NCBI RefSeq assembly: GCF_003236175.1
Contig: NZ_QKTW01000020.1
Coordinates: forward strand, 57,785 to 121,784
From: Taibaiella soli
GTDB taxonomy: Bacteria; Bacteroidota; Bacteroidia; Chitinophagales; Chitinophagaceae
Direction: 5' to 3'
DNA: 64,000 bases
Positions 18,973-27,390 of the stretch are shown here, one piece after another. Both the position numbers and the translations under genes were made by a program. The notes under the pieces were generated by a model, which was given only the letters and a program-made list of their open reading frames with translations, ran no database searches and was not told where the DNA came from. Each line of letters starts with the position of its first letter. The stretch's first letter is position 1.

Positions 18973-19854
18973 ATGTCGGGACAGCTTAAAGAAGTTCGTA
19001 ATCGTATAAAATCAGTAACATCCACACAGCAGATTACAAAAGCCATGAAAATGGTGAGTGCTGCTAAATTGCGCCGTGCGCAGGATGCTATTTTGCAAAT
19101 GCGTCCTTATACGCAGAAGCTGCAGGAAATGCTCAGCAATATCGTGAGCAGCACCTCTGCCGATATGGATCTTCCGCTGGCTGAAGAGCGTGCGGTTGAG
19201 CGTGTACTTCTTATTCCAATTACCAGCGATCGTGGTCTGTGCGGTGCATATAATGCCAACGTAATTAAAATGACACGCCTGGCAATCACTGAAAAATTTG
19301 CAGCACAACATGCAAAAGGTAATGTGAGCGTATTGCCAATCGGTAAAAAAGGTTTTGAATACTTTTTGCGTCATGGCTATAAAGTGATCGATAACTATTG
19401 GAACATTTTTTCAGATCTGACTTTTGAAAATGTTCGCGATGCTGCGATCTACGCACAAAAAGCGTTTCTCAATAAAGAATTTGACAGAGTAGAAATCGTG
19501 TACAGCCAGTTTAAAAACGCAGCTACACAGATTTTCGTTTCAGAACCGTACCTGCCGATTCCTAAAGTAGAAAACGCAGAAACTACTAAAAGTTCAGACT
19601 TTATCTACGAACCATCTAAAGAACTGTTGATTCAGGAGTTGATGCCAAAAATCCTGAATACACAGGTGTATAAAGCTGTATTGGATGCGAATGCTTCTGA
19701 ACACGGTGCACGTATGACTGCGATGGATAAAGCTTCTGAGAATGCAAACGAAATGCTGCGTTCACTGAAAATCAGCTACAACCGCGCTCGTCAGGCTGCG
19801 ATTACAACCGAGCTTACAGAGATCGTGAGTGGTGCAGCTGCATTGCAAGGATAA
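18973..19854 (+). CDS. atpG: ATP synthase F1 gamma subunit
   Basis: The 293-aa protein is the rotor shaft of F1 in the cytosolic head of ATP synthase. The N-terminal helix (ITKAMKMVSAAKL) and C-terminal helix (ITTELTEIVSGAAAL) are the conserved coiled-coil ends that turn in the alpha/beta ring; DRGLCGAYNANVI is the usual internal motif. Length fits. It is not beside other atp genes in the window: pyk is upstream on the other strand and a permease gene is downstream past a strong terminator. Confidence 0.96.
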   Translation: MSGQLKEVRNRIKSVTSTQQITKAMKMVSAAKLRRAQDAILQMRPYTQKLQEMLSNIVSSTSADMDLPLAEERAVERVLLIPITSDRGLCGAYNANVIKMTRLAITEKFAAQHAKGNVSVLPIGKKGFEYFLRHGYKVIDNYWNIFSDLTFENVRDAAIYAQKAFLNKEFDRVEIVYSQFKNAATQIFVSEPYLPIPKVENAETTKSSDFIYEPSKELLIQELMPKILNTQVYKAVLDANASEHGARMTAMDKASENANEMLRSLKISYNRARQAAITTELTEIVSGAAALQG

Positions 19855-19874
19855 TTTTTCTAAAAATTATATGG

Positions 19875-19905
19875 AAAACCGCTGTTGCTACAGCGGTTTT
19901 TTTTT
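19875..19905 (+). terminator. atpG terminator
   Basis: A 10-bp perfect stem (AAAACCGCTG / CAGCGGTTTT) with loop TTGCTA and a nine-T tail lies about 20 bases after the atpG stop. Confidence 0.9.
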
Positions 19906-20048
19906 GCCCAAAAACGGAGACTTAAGGTTTAAAACTTATAGCGTTTCGTTAGGTTTACTGTTTATTACGGACGGCTTTAAGCGTTAGGCTTTAGGCTTTA
20001 AGCTTTTTGCGCTAAATTCAGCCTCTAAAACTAGCCTGCTACTATCGT

Positions 20049-21293
20049 ATGATGCAAATGTTGTTTAATCTTACCCTTGCCTGGCGCGCGATCCGGACTA
20101 ATAAGCTGAGATCGGTGCTGACCATTGTGATTATCGCAATGGGAATTTGGGCCTTGGTGGGCATTCTTACAGCAATCGAAGTGATGAAAGGTGCGGTGTA
20201 TTCCAACTTCAGCAGTATGGGCGCCAATTCATTTCAGGTAACGAGTGATATTATTAAGAAAAGTCGCAAAAAAGGCGGTGTAAGCATCAATATCAATGAC
20301 GGCAAAGCGATCAAATATGATGAAGCCAAAGCATTCAAAGATCGTTTTCATTTTCCCGCATCAGTAGGCGTTTCCATGACAGGTACATCTATTGCGACTG
20401 TAAAATTCGGTTCAGAAAAAACAAACCCGAATGTACGGGTGATTGGCGGCGAATCTGAATATCTGGCAATCGCGGATACGAAGTTGGATGTGGGGCGTAA
20501 TTTTTCTGCCTACGAATTAGAGTCTGGTAGTTATGTATGTATTCTCGGCAATGGCACTGCAAAAAAAATTTTCAAGAATAACTGGAAAAAAGGTGTCGGT
20601 GAAATGATCTCAGTGGGCGATGTAAAATATCGTGTGATTGGTATAATGGAATCGAAGGGCGGTAGTATGATTATGGATGCTGATAACACAGTGCTGGTGC
20701 CGCTGAGCAATGTACGCGCGGTATATGGTGGCGATAACACGTATTTGATTAGCGTGCTTGTGAAGGACGTAAAACAGAAAACACTGGCGACTGAAGAGGC
20801 AGAAGGTTTGTTTCGTGTAATTCGTAAAGTGCCGCTGGGAAAGGATAATGACTTTAGCATTAATGATAACAATACGCTGATCGATACTTTGATGGACGTA
20901 ATCAAATACATAGCCTGGGCGGCCATAGTAATTGGTGCAGTGACGGTGCTCGGCTCTGTAATAGGGCTGATGAATATAATGTTGGTATCGGTTGCCGAAC
21001 GTACGCGAGAAATCGGTGTGAGCAAGGCTTTGGGGGCGAAATCATCTATTATCAAATCGCAGTTTCTTACAGAATCTATTTTGATCAGCTTGATAGGCGG
21101 TATCGCTGGTATTTTAATGGGTATTCTTACAGGAAATCTTATGGCCATTCTGATGCATGCAAACTTTGTCGTTCCATGGTTGTGGATTATGGTAACGGTG
21201 AGCATTTGTGCGGCAGTTGGCATTATTTCAGGTATTTATCCGGCCATCAAAGCGTCGAGATTAGATCCTATTAATGCATTACGCTATGAATAA
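20049..21293 (+). CDS. ABC transporter permease, MacB/FtsX type
   Basis: The 414-aa inner-membrane protein starts at one of two adjacent ATGs (20049 or 20052). Residues about 18-40 form the first membrane segment, then a large periplasmic MacB_PCD-like domain (about 45-280), then three segments near 285, 340 and 380 ending in [19 protein letters not shown], the usual FtsX/MacB C-terminus. No ATPase gene is adjacent, so its partner is elsewhere. Substrate export or cell-envelope functions are both possible for this family. Confidence 0.88.
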   Translation: MMQMLFNLTLAWRAIRTNKLRSVLTIVIIAMGIWALVGILTAIEVMKGAVYSNFSSMGANSFQVTSDIIKKSRKKGGVSININDGKAIKYDEAKAFKDRFHFPASVGVSMTGTSIATVKFGSEKTNPNVRVIGGESEYLAIADTKLDVGRNFSAYELESGSYVCILGNGTAKKIFKNNWKKGVGEMISVGDVKYRVIGIMESKGGSMIMDADNTVLVPLSNVRAVYGGDNTYLISVLVKDVKQKTLATEEAEGLFRVIRKVPLGKDNDFSINDNNTLIDTLMDVIKYIAWAAIVIGAVTVLGSVIGLMNIMLVSVAERTREIGVSKALGAKSSIIKSQFLTESILISLIGGIAGILMGILTGNLMAILMHANFVVPWLWIMVTVSICAAVGIISGIYPAIKASRLDPINALRYE

Positions 21294-21329
21294 CGGACAA
21301 TACTTTTACAAAACTTTTAAATCGCAGTA

Positions 21330-22256
21330 TTGCAGGGCTTAGTTTATAAATCGACAGGGAGCTGGTACGTAGTTCGCGACCAGCAGGGCGTTTTTTGGAA
21401 TGCAAGAATAAAAGGAAAGCTCAAAATTGATGATGATATTTCTTCCACGAATCCAATTGCCGTAGGTGATACTGTGATTTTTGATGCAGAAGATGAAGCT
21501 ACCAAAACAGGTATCATCAGTAAAATTGCCGACAGGCACAATTACATCGTGCGCGTTTCGCCGCACAATAGAAATCAAAAACATATTGTTGCCGCTAATC
21601 TGGATCTGGCGCTGCTTATCGCTACGATTGCAGAACCACGCACTTCTTCGGGGTTTATAGATCGCTTTTTGATCACAGCTGAGGCGTATCATATTCCTGC
21701 AATTGTAGTCATCAATAAAGCAGATCTGCTGAAAGAAAAACATAAAGAACAATTGCGTGAATGGCAGAAAACATATGGTGATGCTGGCTACGAAGTATTG
21801 CCAGTAGTAGCATTGGAGCCGGATTCGCTGGCACAGCTTTCCGAAAAACTAAAAGGAAAAACTACTTTATTCAGCGGGCATTCGGGTGTAGGTAAAAGCA
21901 CACTTATCAATCAACTTATTCCTGGCATTGAATTGCGGACAGCCAATGTTTCGGACTGGAGTGGGAAAGGGCAGCACACAACTACGTTCGCAGAAATGTT
22001 TGATTTGCCGGAAGGCGGAAAAATTATCGATACGCCGGGTGTGAAGGAATTTGGTCTAATTGATTTCAAAAAAGAAGAATTAGCCCATTATTTCCCTGAA
22101 ATGCGTGCTGTGATGAATGATTGCCGGTTTAATAATTGCCTGCATATTAATGAGCCGGGATGTGCAGTAAAGGCTGCCGTCTCTGACGGAACAATCACTG
22201 TGGATCGCTATGCAAGTTATCTCGCGATTATGGATACGATTGAAAAGAAATGGTAA
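21330..22256 (+). CDS. rsgA: Ribosome small-subunit-dependent GTPase A
   Basis: The 308-aa GTPase acts in late 30S ribosome assembly. The G motifs are in the circularly permuted order of the family: NKAD (G4), then GHSGVGKSTLIN (G1), then DTPGVKEF (G3). A Zn-knuckle with CRFNNC and a later C follows. TTG 21330 is chosen: an in-frame TAA lies 4 codons upstream, and GLVYKSTGSWY is the family's usual N-terminus. The start is 36 bases after the permease stop. Confidence 0.95.
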   Translation: MQGLVYKSTGSWYVVRDQQGVFWNARIKGKLKIDDDISSTNPIAVGDTVIFDAEDEATKTGIISKIADRHNYIVRVSPHNRNQKHIVAANLDLALLIATIAEPRTSSGFIDRFLITAEAYHIPAIVVINKADLLKEKHKEQLREWQKTYGDAGYEVLPVVALEPDSLAQLSEKLKGKTTLFSGHSGVGKSTLINQLIPGIELRTANVSDWSGKGQHTTTFAEMFDLPEGGKIIDTPGVKEFGLIDFKKEELAHYFPEMRAVMNDCRFNNCLHINEPGCAVKAAVSDGTITVDRYASYLAIMDTIEKKW

Positions 22257-22381
22257 TTTTTAATGTGGTGAATGTTTGAAATGTGTTTTCAATTGATAAT
22301 AAAAAATGGCTTAGTGTTTGCGTTGGGAATCCTTCTTCTTTGGAGGAGTTAGAGGAGGTTTAAATATATAAATTTAGAATT

Positions 22382-22687
22382 ATGATAATATACAACGTAA
22401 CAATAAAAGTAGCGCAGGATATCGTCAATGAATGGACTGCCTGGATGAAAAATGAACACATGCCTGCGCTGATGGCCACAGGGCTTTTTACTGAAAGTCG
22501 CCTCTGTCGTTTGTTGGAGCAAGATGAAACAGAGGGGGTGACTTATGCTGCGCAGTACCATTGTAATAGCATCAATGAGTATAATAAATACATTTCCGAC
22601 CATGCAGATGCTATGCGTCAAATGAGTTTTCAAAAATTTGGGAACAAATTTATTGCGTTCCGTACAGTGATGGAGATTGAAGAGTAG
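22382..22687 (+). CDS. DUF4286 family protein
   Basis: The 101-aa cytosolic protein matches the small dimeric-barrel-like DUF4286 family of Bacteroidota: MIIYNVTIKVAQDIVNEW at the start, then WMKNEHMPALMATG and FIAFRTVMEIEE at the end. Length fits. It stands alone between rsgA and the HU gene. Function is unknown. Confidence 0.88.
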   Translation: MIIYNVTIKVAQDIVNEWTAWMKNEHMPALMATGLFTESRLCRLLEQDETEGVTYAAQYHCNSINEYNKYISDHADAMRQMSFQKFGNKFIAFRTVMEIEE

Positions 22688-22998
22688 GGTTTGAATAAAT
22701 CGGAAATCAGCGATTGATCAAATCGGGATAATGGCTCTGGGTCAGCATTTGTGCGTAAATTGTTTGTGTTCCAGTGTTTTATGTTTTTTGGAGATGCGTT
22801 CCTGGCAAGGGTTTGAAGATGGGTTTTTCGTTTTTTGAAGGTGAAATAGAATGAGTAAATTTCCGGAAGCAGCCACAGTAAAGGGTTTGGGGAGCAGGGG
22901 TAATTTATTTAATATTTGGTAGTGTGGTAAAGCTGAGTATATTTGCTTATCACACTTAATTTTAATTCTTCACAACCAACTAAAAACGTTCACACGCT
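22688..22998. other. Intergenic leader of HU gene
   Basis: This 311-base region holds an AATCAGCGATT motif at 22705-22715, just after the DUF4286 stop, and the HU promoter at 22915-22945. No reading frame with coding character is seen. The long stretch between the two is otherwise unexplained. Confidence 0.5.
22915..22945 (+). promoter_or_regulatory. Promoter of the HU gene
   Basis: TTTG (22915-22918) and TATATTTG (22938-22945) are separated by 19 bases, a full match to the Bacteroidota promoter consensus. The -7 box lies 53 bases before the HU start. Confidence 0.75.
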
Positions 22999-23283
22999 AT
23001 GAACAAAGCAGAATTGATTGATAAAATTGCTAGTGACGCCGGCATTACCAAAACGCAAGCTAATGAGGCATTAGATTCATTCACCAACACAGTGAGCACA
23101 TCTCTGAAAAAGGGAGATCGCGTTACATTGGTCGGCTTTGGTACGTTTTCGGTATCGGAGCGCTCTGCCCGCAATGGCCGCAACCCGCAAACCGGGGAAG
23201 TGATCAAGATTAAAGCACGTAAAGTGCCGAAATTCAAGGCAGGTAAAGAATTTTCAACGAAGATCGCAAGCAGTAAAAAATAA
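22999..23283 (+). CDS. HU family DNA-binding protein
   Basis: The 94-aa nucleoid protein bends and wraps DNA as a dimer. The N-terminal helices ([18 protein letters not shown]) and the DNA-binding arm [10 protein letters not shown] with the tip Pro, then [11 protein letters not shown], are all typical. The promoter is the clearest in the window and a terminator follows within 23 bases, so it is likely a strong single-gene unit. Confidence 0.95.
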   Translation: MNKAELIDKIASDAGITKTQANEALDSFTNTVSTSLKKGDRVTLVGFGTFSVSERSARNGRNPQTGEVIKIKARKVPKFKAGKEFSTKIASSKK

Positions 23284-23305
23284 GAAGATTGAGACTTTAA
23301 TAAAA

Positions 23306-23334
23306 AAACAGGAGTATTTTTCTCCTGTTTTTTT
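23306..23334 (+). terminator. HU gene terminator
   Basis: A 9-bp stem (AAACAGGAG / CTCCTGTTT) with a 7-base loop and a T-run lies about 23 bases after the HU stop. It abuts the bTHX promoter. Confidence 0.85.
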
Positions 23335-23341
23335 ATTTTTG
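23334..23341 (+). promoter_or_regulatory. -7 box of bTHX promoter
   Basis: TATTTTTG fits TAnnTTTG and lies 22 bases before the bTHX start. It overlaps the T-run of the HU terminator. Confidence 0.5.
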
Positions 23342-23362
23342 CAGTTCTAAATTTATTTAACA

Positions 23363-23482
23363 ATGGGTAGAGGTGACAAACGCACTAAGCGCGGTAAGAT
23401 TTCAATGGGTTCTTTTGGTAAAGTTCGCATTGCCCGCCGTAGTGCAAGAATAGCTAAGAAAGCTGCAGCTAAACAAGCATAA
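23363..23482 (+). CDS. 30S ribosomal protein bTHX
   Basis: This 39-aa basic protein (MGRGDKRTKRGKISMGSFGK, then VRIARRSARIAKKAAAKQA) matches the small THX ribosomal proteins, which fill a pocket in the 30S head in Thermus and are annotated in many Bacteroidota. It was found by direct reading. It has its own promoter-like -7 box and terminator. Confidence 0.9.
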   Translation: MGRGDKRTKRGKISMGSFGKVRIARRSARIAKKAAAKQA

Positions 23483-23506
23483 TTTATGCTGTTTTGAAAT
23501 TATTTT

Positions 23507-23531
23507 AAGGAACGCGATAAGCGTTCCTTTT
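23507..23531 (+). terminator. bTHX terminator
   Basis: A 9-bp stem (AAGGAACGC / GCGTTCCTT) with loop GATAA lies 25 bases after the bTHX stop, followed by TTCTGTTTTG. Confidence 0.8.
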
Positions 23532-23627
23532 CTGTTTTGTATAAGTTTTAACAACTTCCAAAAAAGGCCATGTAAGGGACATTTGGAGATTAATAAAAAA
23601 TTATTCTCTTAACTTATGTGCGCTTTT

Positions 23628-23656
23628 TTTGAATTAGTAGAGATTGTTCTATTTTG
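23628..23656 (+). promoter_or_regulatory. Candidate promoter of the UDP-sugar dehydrogenase gene
   Basis: TTTG (23628-23631) precedes TATTTTG (23650-23656) by 18 bases. The second box is one T short of TAnnTTTG, so the match is partial. It lies 65 bases before the dehydrogenase start. Confidence 0.35.
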
Positions 23657-23720
23657 CACCGCGTTTATACACTTCCTTTTTTAGCGAAAAGAAATTTATT
23701 AATCACCATCGCATTATTTT

Positions 23721-25010
23721 ATGTATCAAAAACTTTTAAACAAGGAAGAAAAACTGGCGGTTATTGGTCTTGGTTATGTAGGATTGCCAATAGCACTGGC
23801 GTTTGCTAAAAAGATACATGTTATTGGATTTGACATTAATGCAAAACGCATTGATTTGATGCGTCAGCAGATCGATCCGAGCAATGAATTGACAAAAGAA
23901 GCTTTCGATAACACTACGATCTGTTTTACTAATGATCTGGAAGTGCTAAAAGAAGCTCGTTTTTATATTGTAGCAGTACCGACTCCTGTAGATGAGCATA
24001 ATGTGCCAGATCTTACACCAGTAATTAAAGCATCTGAAACGATCGGTAAAGTGATCAAGAAGGGGGACTGTGTGGTGTTTGAATCAACAGTGTATCCCGG
24101 TTGCACGGAAGAGGATTGTCTACCTGTAATAGAAAAGCTTTCTGGTCTGAAAGCGGGTGTGGACTTTACTTATGGATATTCTCCGGAAAGGATTAATCCG
24201 GGTGACAAAGTACATACCCTGGAAAATGTTGTGAAGGTTGTTTCTGGTTCTGATGCTGAAACACTTGATCTCGTTGCTAAGGTTTATGAACTGGTGGTAA
24301 AAGCTGGTGTGCACCGTGCATCTTCGGTTAAAGTAGCTGAGGCCGCGAAAATCATTGAGAACACACAGCGTGATCTCAACATCGCGCTAATGAATGAGCT
24401 TTCTATCATTTTTGATATGATGGACATTAACACGTTTGAAGTGCTGGAAGCCGCCGGTACGAAATGGAACTTCCTGAAGTTTTTCCCTGGACTGGTTGGT
24501 GGTCACTGTATCGGTGTTGATCCGTACTATCTCACCTACAAATCTCATCAGCTGGGTTATAACTCGCGCGTGATTCTCGCAGGCCGTGTAATCAATGATG
24601 AGATGGCAGCTTATGTCGCAAAAAAAACAGTACAAACTATTATCAAATCCGGTCTGAATATTGCAGCCTCGAAAGTATTGGTAATGGGTTGTACCTTTAA
24701 GGAGAATGTATCGGATATCCGTAATTCGAAAGTAGCTGATGTAGTAAAAGAATTACAAGGTTACAATGTAGATGTGCATGTTGTGGATGCTCATGCAGAC
24801 CACGACGAACTGATGCATGAATACGGTTTTGGTTTGCATCCACAGGTAGAAACTGATTATGATGCGGTGATTGTAGCTGTTAACCATGAACCATATTGCC
24901 AATTGGATGAGAATTACTTTAAGTCCATCACCAAACCGGAAGGATTGTTGGTAGATGTCAAAGGTATTTTCAGAAATAAAATAAAAGATTTAAAATACTG
25001 GAGTTTATAG
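23721..25010 (+). CDS. tviB: UDP-N-acetyl-sugar 6-dehydrogenase, TviB/WbpO type
   Basis: The 429-aa enzyme oxidises C6 of a UDP-HexNAc with two NAD+ to give a UDP-hexosaminuronate. The GLGYVGLPIALAF Rossmann start, VPTPVD, ESTVYPGCTEE, GYSPERINPGDK and GGHCIGVDPYYL with the catalytic Cys, and GCTFKENVSDIRNSK at the end match the WbpO/TviB group. It is followed with no gap by a TviC-like epimerase (stop at 25010, ATG at 25011). The pair would make UDP-GalNAcA from UDP-GlcNAc. The substrate is inferred from the pairing. Confidence 0.9.
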   Translation: MYQKLLNKEEKLAVIGLGYVGLPIALAFAKKIHVIGFDINAKRIDLMRQQIDPSNELTKEAFDNTTICFTNDLEVLKEARFYIVAVPTPVDEHNVPDLTPVIKASETIGKVIKKGDCVVFESTVYPGCTEEDCLPVIEKLSGLKAGVDFTYGYSPERINPGDKVHTLENVVKVVSGSDAETLDLVAKVYELVVKAGVHRASSVKVAEAAKIIENTQRDLNIALMNELSIIFDMMDINTFEVLEAAGTKWNFLKFFPGLVGGHCIGVDPYYLTYKSHQLGYNSRVILAGRVINDEMAAYVAKKTVQTIIKSGLNIAASKVLVMGCTFKENVSDIRNSKVADVVKELQGYNVDVHVVDAHADHDELMHEYGFGLHPQVETDYDAVIVAVNHEPYCQLDENYFKSITKPEGLLVDVKGIFRNKIKDLKYWSL

Positions 25011-26003
25011 ATGTCCTTCATCGATACTGAAAAAATTGTCCGGTCGAGCTTTTTGATTACAGGCGGCGCCGGGTTTATAGGGTCTCATATCGTAGCATTT
25101 CTTTTGGAAAATGGTGCGAAAAAGGTCCGTGTACTGGATAACCTTGCCACTGGATTACAATCAAATATTGATTTGTTCCGGGGTCATCCTGCATATGAGT
25201 TTATCAACGGTGATATACGAGATTTCGAAACCTGTAAAAAGGCCGTTGAAGGAATCGATTTTGTAAGTCATCAGGCTGCATTGGGGTCTGTACCAAGATC
25301 TGTAAAAGATCCTGTTACAAGCAACGAGGTGAATGTAAGCGGGTTTCTTAATATGTTGACGGCCGCGAAAGATGCAGACGTAAAGGCGTTTGTTTACGCT
25401 TCCTCTTCGTCGGTTTATGGTGATGAGCCAAATTTACCGAAGGTAGAATCGAAAGTGGGGAATCCATTGTCGCCATATGCTGTGACGAAGAAAACGAATG
25501 AGCTGTACGCCGGCGTTTTTGCGGAACTATATGGGATGAAGGTGATCGGTTATCGCTATTTCAATGTTTTTGGTCCACGTCAGGATCCTAATGGTCCATA
25601 CGCGGCGGTAATTCCGTTGTTTGTAAGTGGTATTATGAACAATACACCGGTTTACATCAATGGTGATGGTGAACAAACCCGCGATTTTACTTACGTTTCA
25701 AACGCTGTACAGGCAAATATCCTGGGTATGCTGTGCCAAAATGAAGCAGCATTCGGAAATGTATATAACGTAGCAGTAGGAGAGAACTTTTCTGTAAATT
25801 ACCTTTACGAATCTATCCGTGAAATGCTTGGCGAAAAACATGAGGCCACTTATCGTGATCCCCGTGCGGGTGATATCCGGAATTCACTGGCGGATATCTC
25901 AAAAGTGAAAGATTTGCTCGGGTATCAACCAGCAATGCGATTTATGGATGGATTGAAAGACACCGTCGATTATTTCAAAGAAGTTTATAGTAAAATATCA
26001 TAA
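25011..26003 (+). CDS. tviC: UDP-N-acetylglucosamine 4-epimerase, TviC/WbpP type
   Basis: The 330-aa SDR protein has the NAD-binding TGGAGFIGSHIV motif, the catalytic Ser in SSSSVYGDE and YxxxK in YAVTKK, then NVFGPRQDPNGPYAAVIP and GDGEQTRDFTYV. It interconverts C4 epimers of UDP-GlcNAc(A)/UDP-GalNAc(A). The HQAALGSVPRSVKDP region is typical of the WbpP group. It is directly joined to the dehydrogenase and ends at a strong bidirectional terminator. Confidence 0.9.
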   Translation: MSFIDTEKIVRSSFLITGGAGFIGSHIVAFLLENGAKKVRVLDNLATGLQSNIDLFRGHPAYEFINGDIRDFETCKKAVEGIDFVSHQAALGSVPRSVKDPVTSNEVNVSGFLNMLTAAKDADVKAFVYASSSSVYGDEPNLPKVESKVGNPLSPYAVTKKTNELYAGVFAELYGMKVIGYRYFNVFGPRQDPNGPYAAVIPLFVSGIMNNTPVYINGDGEQTRDFTYVSNAVQANILGMLCQNEAAFGNVYNVAVGENFSVNYLYESIREMLGEKHEATYRDPRAGDIRNSLADISKVKDLLGYQPAMRFMDGLKDTVDYFKEVYSKIS

Positions 26004-26005
26004 AC

Positions 26006-26035
26006 AAAAACGCCGTTCTTAAGAACGGCGTTTTT
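26006..26035. terminator. Bidirectional terminator with a stop codon at its apex
   Basis: A 30-base perfect palindrome (AAAAACGCCGTTCTT and its complement) with T-runs on both sides lies between convergent genes. The stop codon of the minus-strand glycosyltransferase (26021-26019) sits at its centre, so its last codons form one arm. Confidence 0.9.
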
Positions 26036-27227
26036 GTTTTGCATTTTCTAAGAGACTATTGTAGTAGCCTGACATATCATTGACTAATCTTTGATAAGAA
26101 TATTTTTCATAAACGTGTTGATATCCGGCTATACCGAACCGACGACGCATTTCTTCTTCATTGACTAATTCAACTAGTGAGCTCGCAAATGATTTTACAT
26201 TGCCAGGCTCAGAAATGAAGCCCGTTTCACGGTTGATGACAACATCTGCTACACCGCCAACATTCGTGCTTACCACAGGGCGTTTTGCGGCTTGCGCTTC
26301 TATCAGGGAAACAGGAGTTCCTTCATTATTGGAAGTAAGTGCTACTATGTCCAGGCCCGCCAATACCTCATCCATTTCCGTTTGCCAGGAAGTACAAATA
26401 GCAATAGCATCGCGTGGGTCTTCAGGAAAATACGCATAGTCGATATCAGCTGCTCTCAGCTCCGATTCCATATGGCTGCGCATATCACCATCTCCAATGA
26501 TTACAAAACGTACTTTTTTATTAGTCTGCGATAACACTTGTTTGGCTGCAGCTACAAAAAGACTATGATTTTTTACAGGAACTATGCGGCCAATAATGCC
26601 AATAGCCAGCTCATCCGACGCAATTTTATATTTGCTGCGGAATCTATTTCTTTTTTCTTCCTGATTCTCAGAAAACTTATTCAGATCAAGTCCAAGCGGA
26701 ATGATGTTGATCTTGTTTTCGGGACAAATCCTGTAAGTATCCGCCAGTTCTTTCTTCTGTAATTCACTGATGGCAATAATTCCGGAAGATTTTTTAGCGA
26801 GATACCTTTCGATTTGAATAAAAGCGTTTGTTTTCCATTTGTTGAAATAACTGTGAAAAACATGGCCATGGAAGGTATGCACGACCACTGGGACATTGCA
26901 TTTGATAGCAGCGAGGCGCCCGATAGCTCCTGATTTTGCAGCATGGGTATGCACAATATCAGGTTTGTATGACTCTATCAGCGCTTTGATTCTATCGTAA
27001 GCCCTTCTGTCTTCCTGAAATCTGATGGCTCGTTTCATTTCGGGTACAACAACCGGATCAATTCCTAATCGTTGTGTGAGATGGGTTGCATCTTGTTCAT
27101 GGTCGTCCTTGCCTCCAATTACCAGCATTGTTTCAAACTCCGGCGACATATATCTGGTGAGATAAGTCGCATTGAGTGCCGGGCCGCCTATGATGAGACG
27201 GTTTAAAATTCTTAGTACGCGAGGCAT
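26019..27227 (-). CDS. Glycosyltransferase family 4
   Basis: The 402-aa protein is a GT-B fold sugar transferase. The Rossmann start (VLRILNRLIIGGPALNATYLT), the HTHAAKSGAIGR region, GIIGRIVPVKNH and EGTPVSLIEAQAAKRPVV (EX7E donor motif) are clear. It probably adds a sugar to the polymer at the cytosolic side of the inner membrane. The 3' end overlaps the terminator of the forward dehydrogenase/epimerase pair. The donor and acceptor are unknown. Confidence 0.88.
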   Translation of the reverse strand: MPRVLRILNRLIIGGPALNATYLTRYMSPEFETMLVIGGKDDHEQDATHLTQRLGIDPVVVPEMKRAIRFQEDRRAYDRIKALIESYKPDIVHTHAAKSGAIGRLAAIKCNVPVVVHTFHGHVFHSYFNKWKTNAFIQIERYLAKKSSGIIAISELQKKELADTYRICPENKINIIPLGLDLNKFSENQEEKRNRFRSKYKIASDELAIGIIGRIVPVKNHSLFVAAAKQVLSQTNKKVRFVIIGDGDMRSHMESELRAADIDYAYFPEDPRDAIAICTSWQTEMDEVLAGLDIVALTSNNEGTPVSLIEAQAAKRPVVSTNVGGVADVVINRETGFISEPGNVKSFASSLVELVNEEEMRRRFGIAGYQHVYEKYSYQRLVNDMSGYYNSLLENAKQKRRS

Positions 27228-27390
27228 AGTCAGTATTTGGTAGCCACTGAAATAGTGGTTTTAAACTCCCTTTTTAAATAAACATCTTTATCTCAGAACT
27301 GCAATAATCAGGCCAGAAATTAAGGCTATTTATTTTGCGAAAGATAGATGTATTTCAACAAAAAATTATGTTGATTTCAATGAACAGAAA

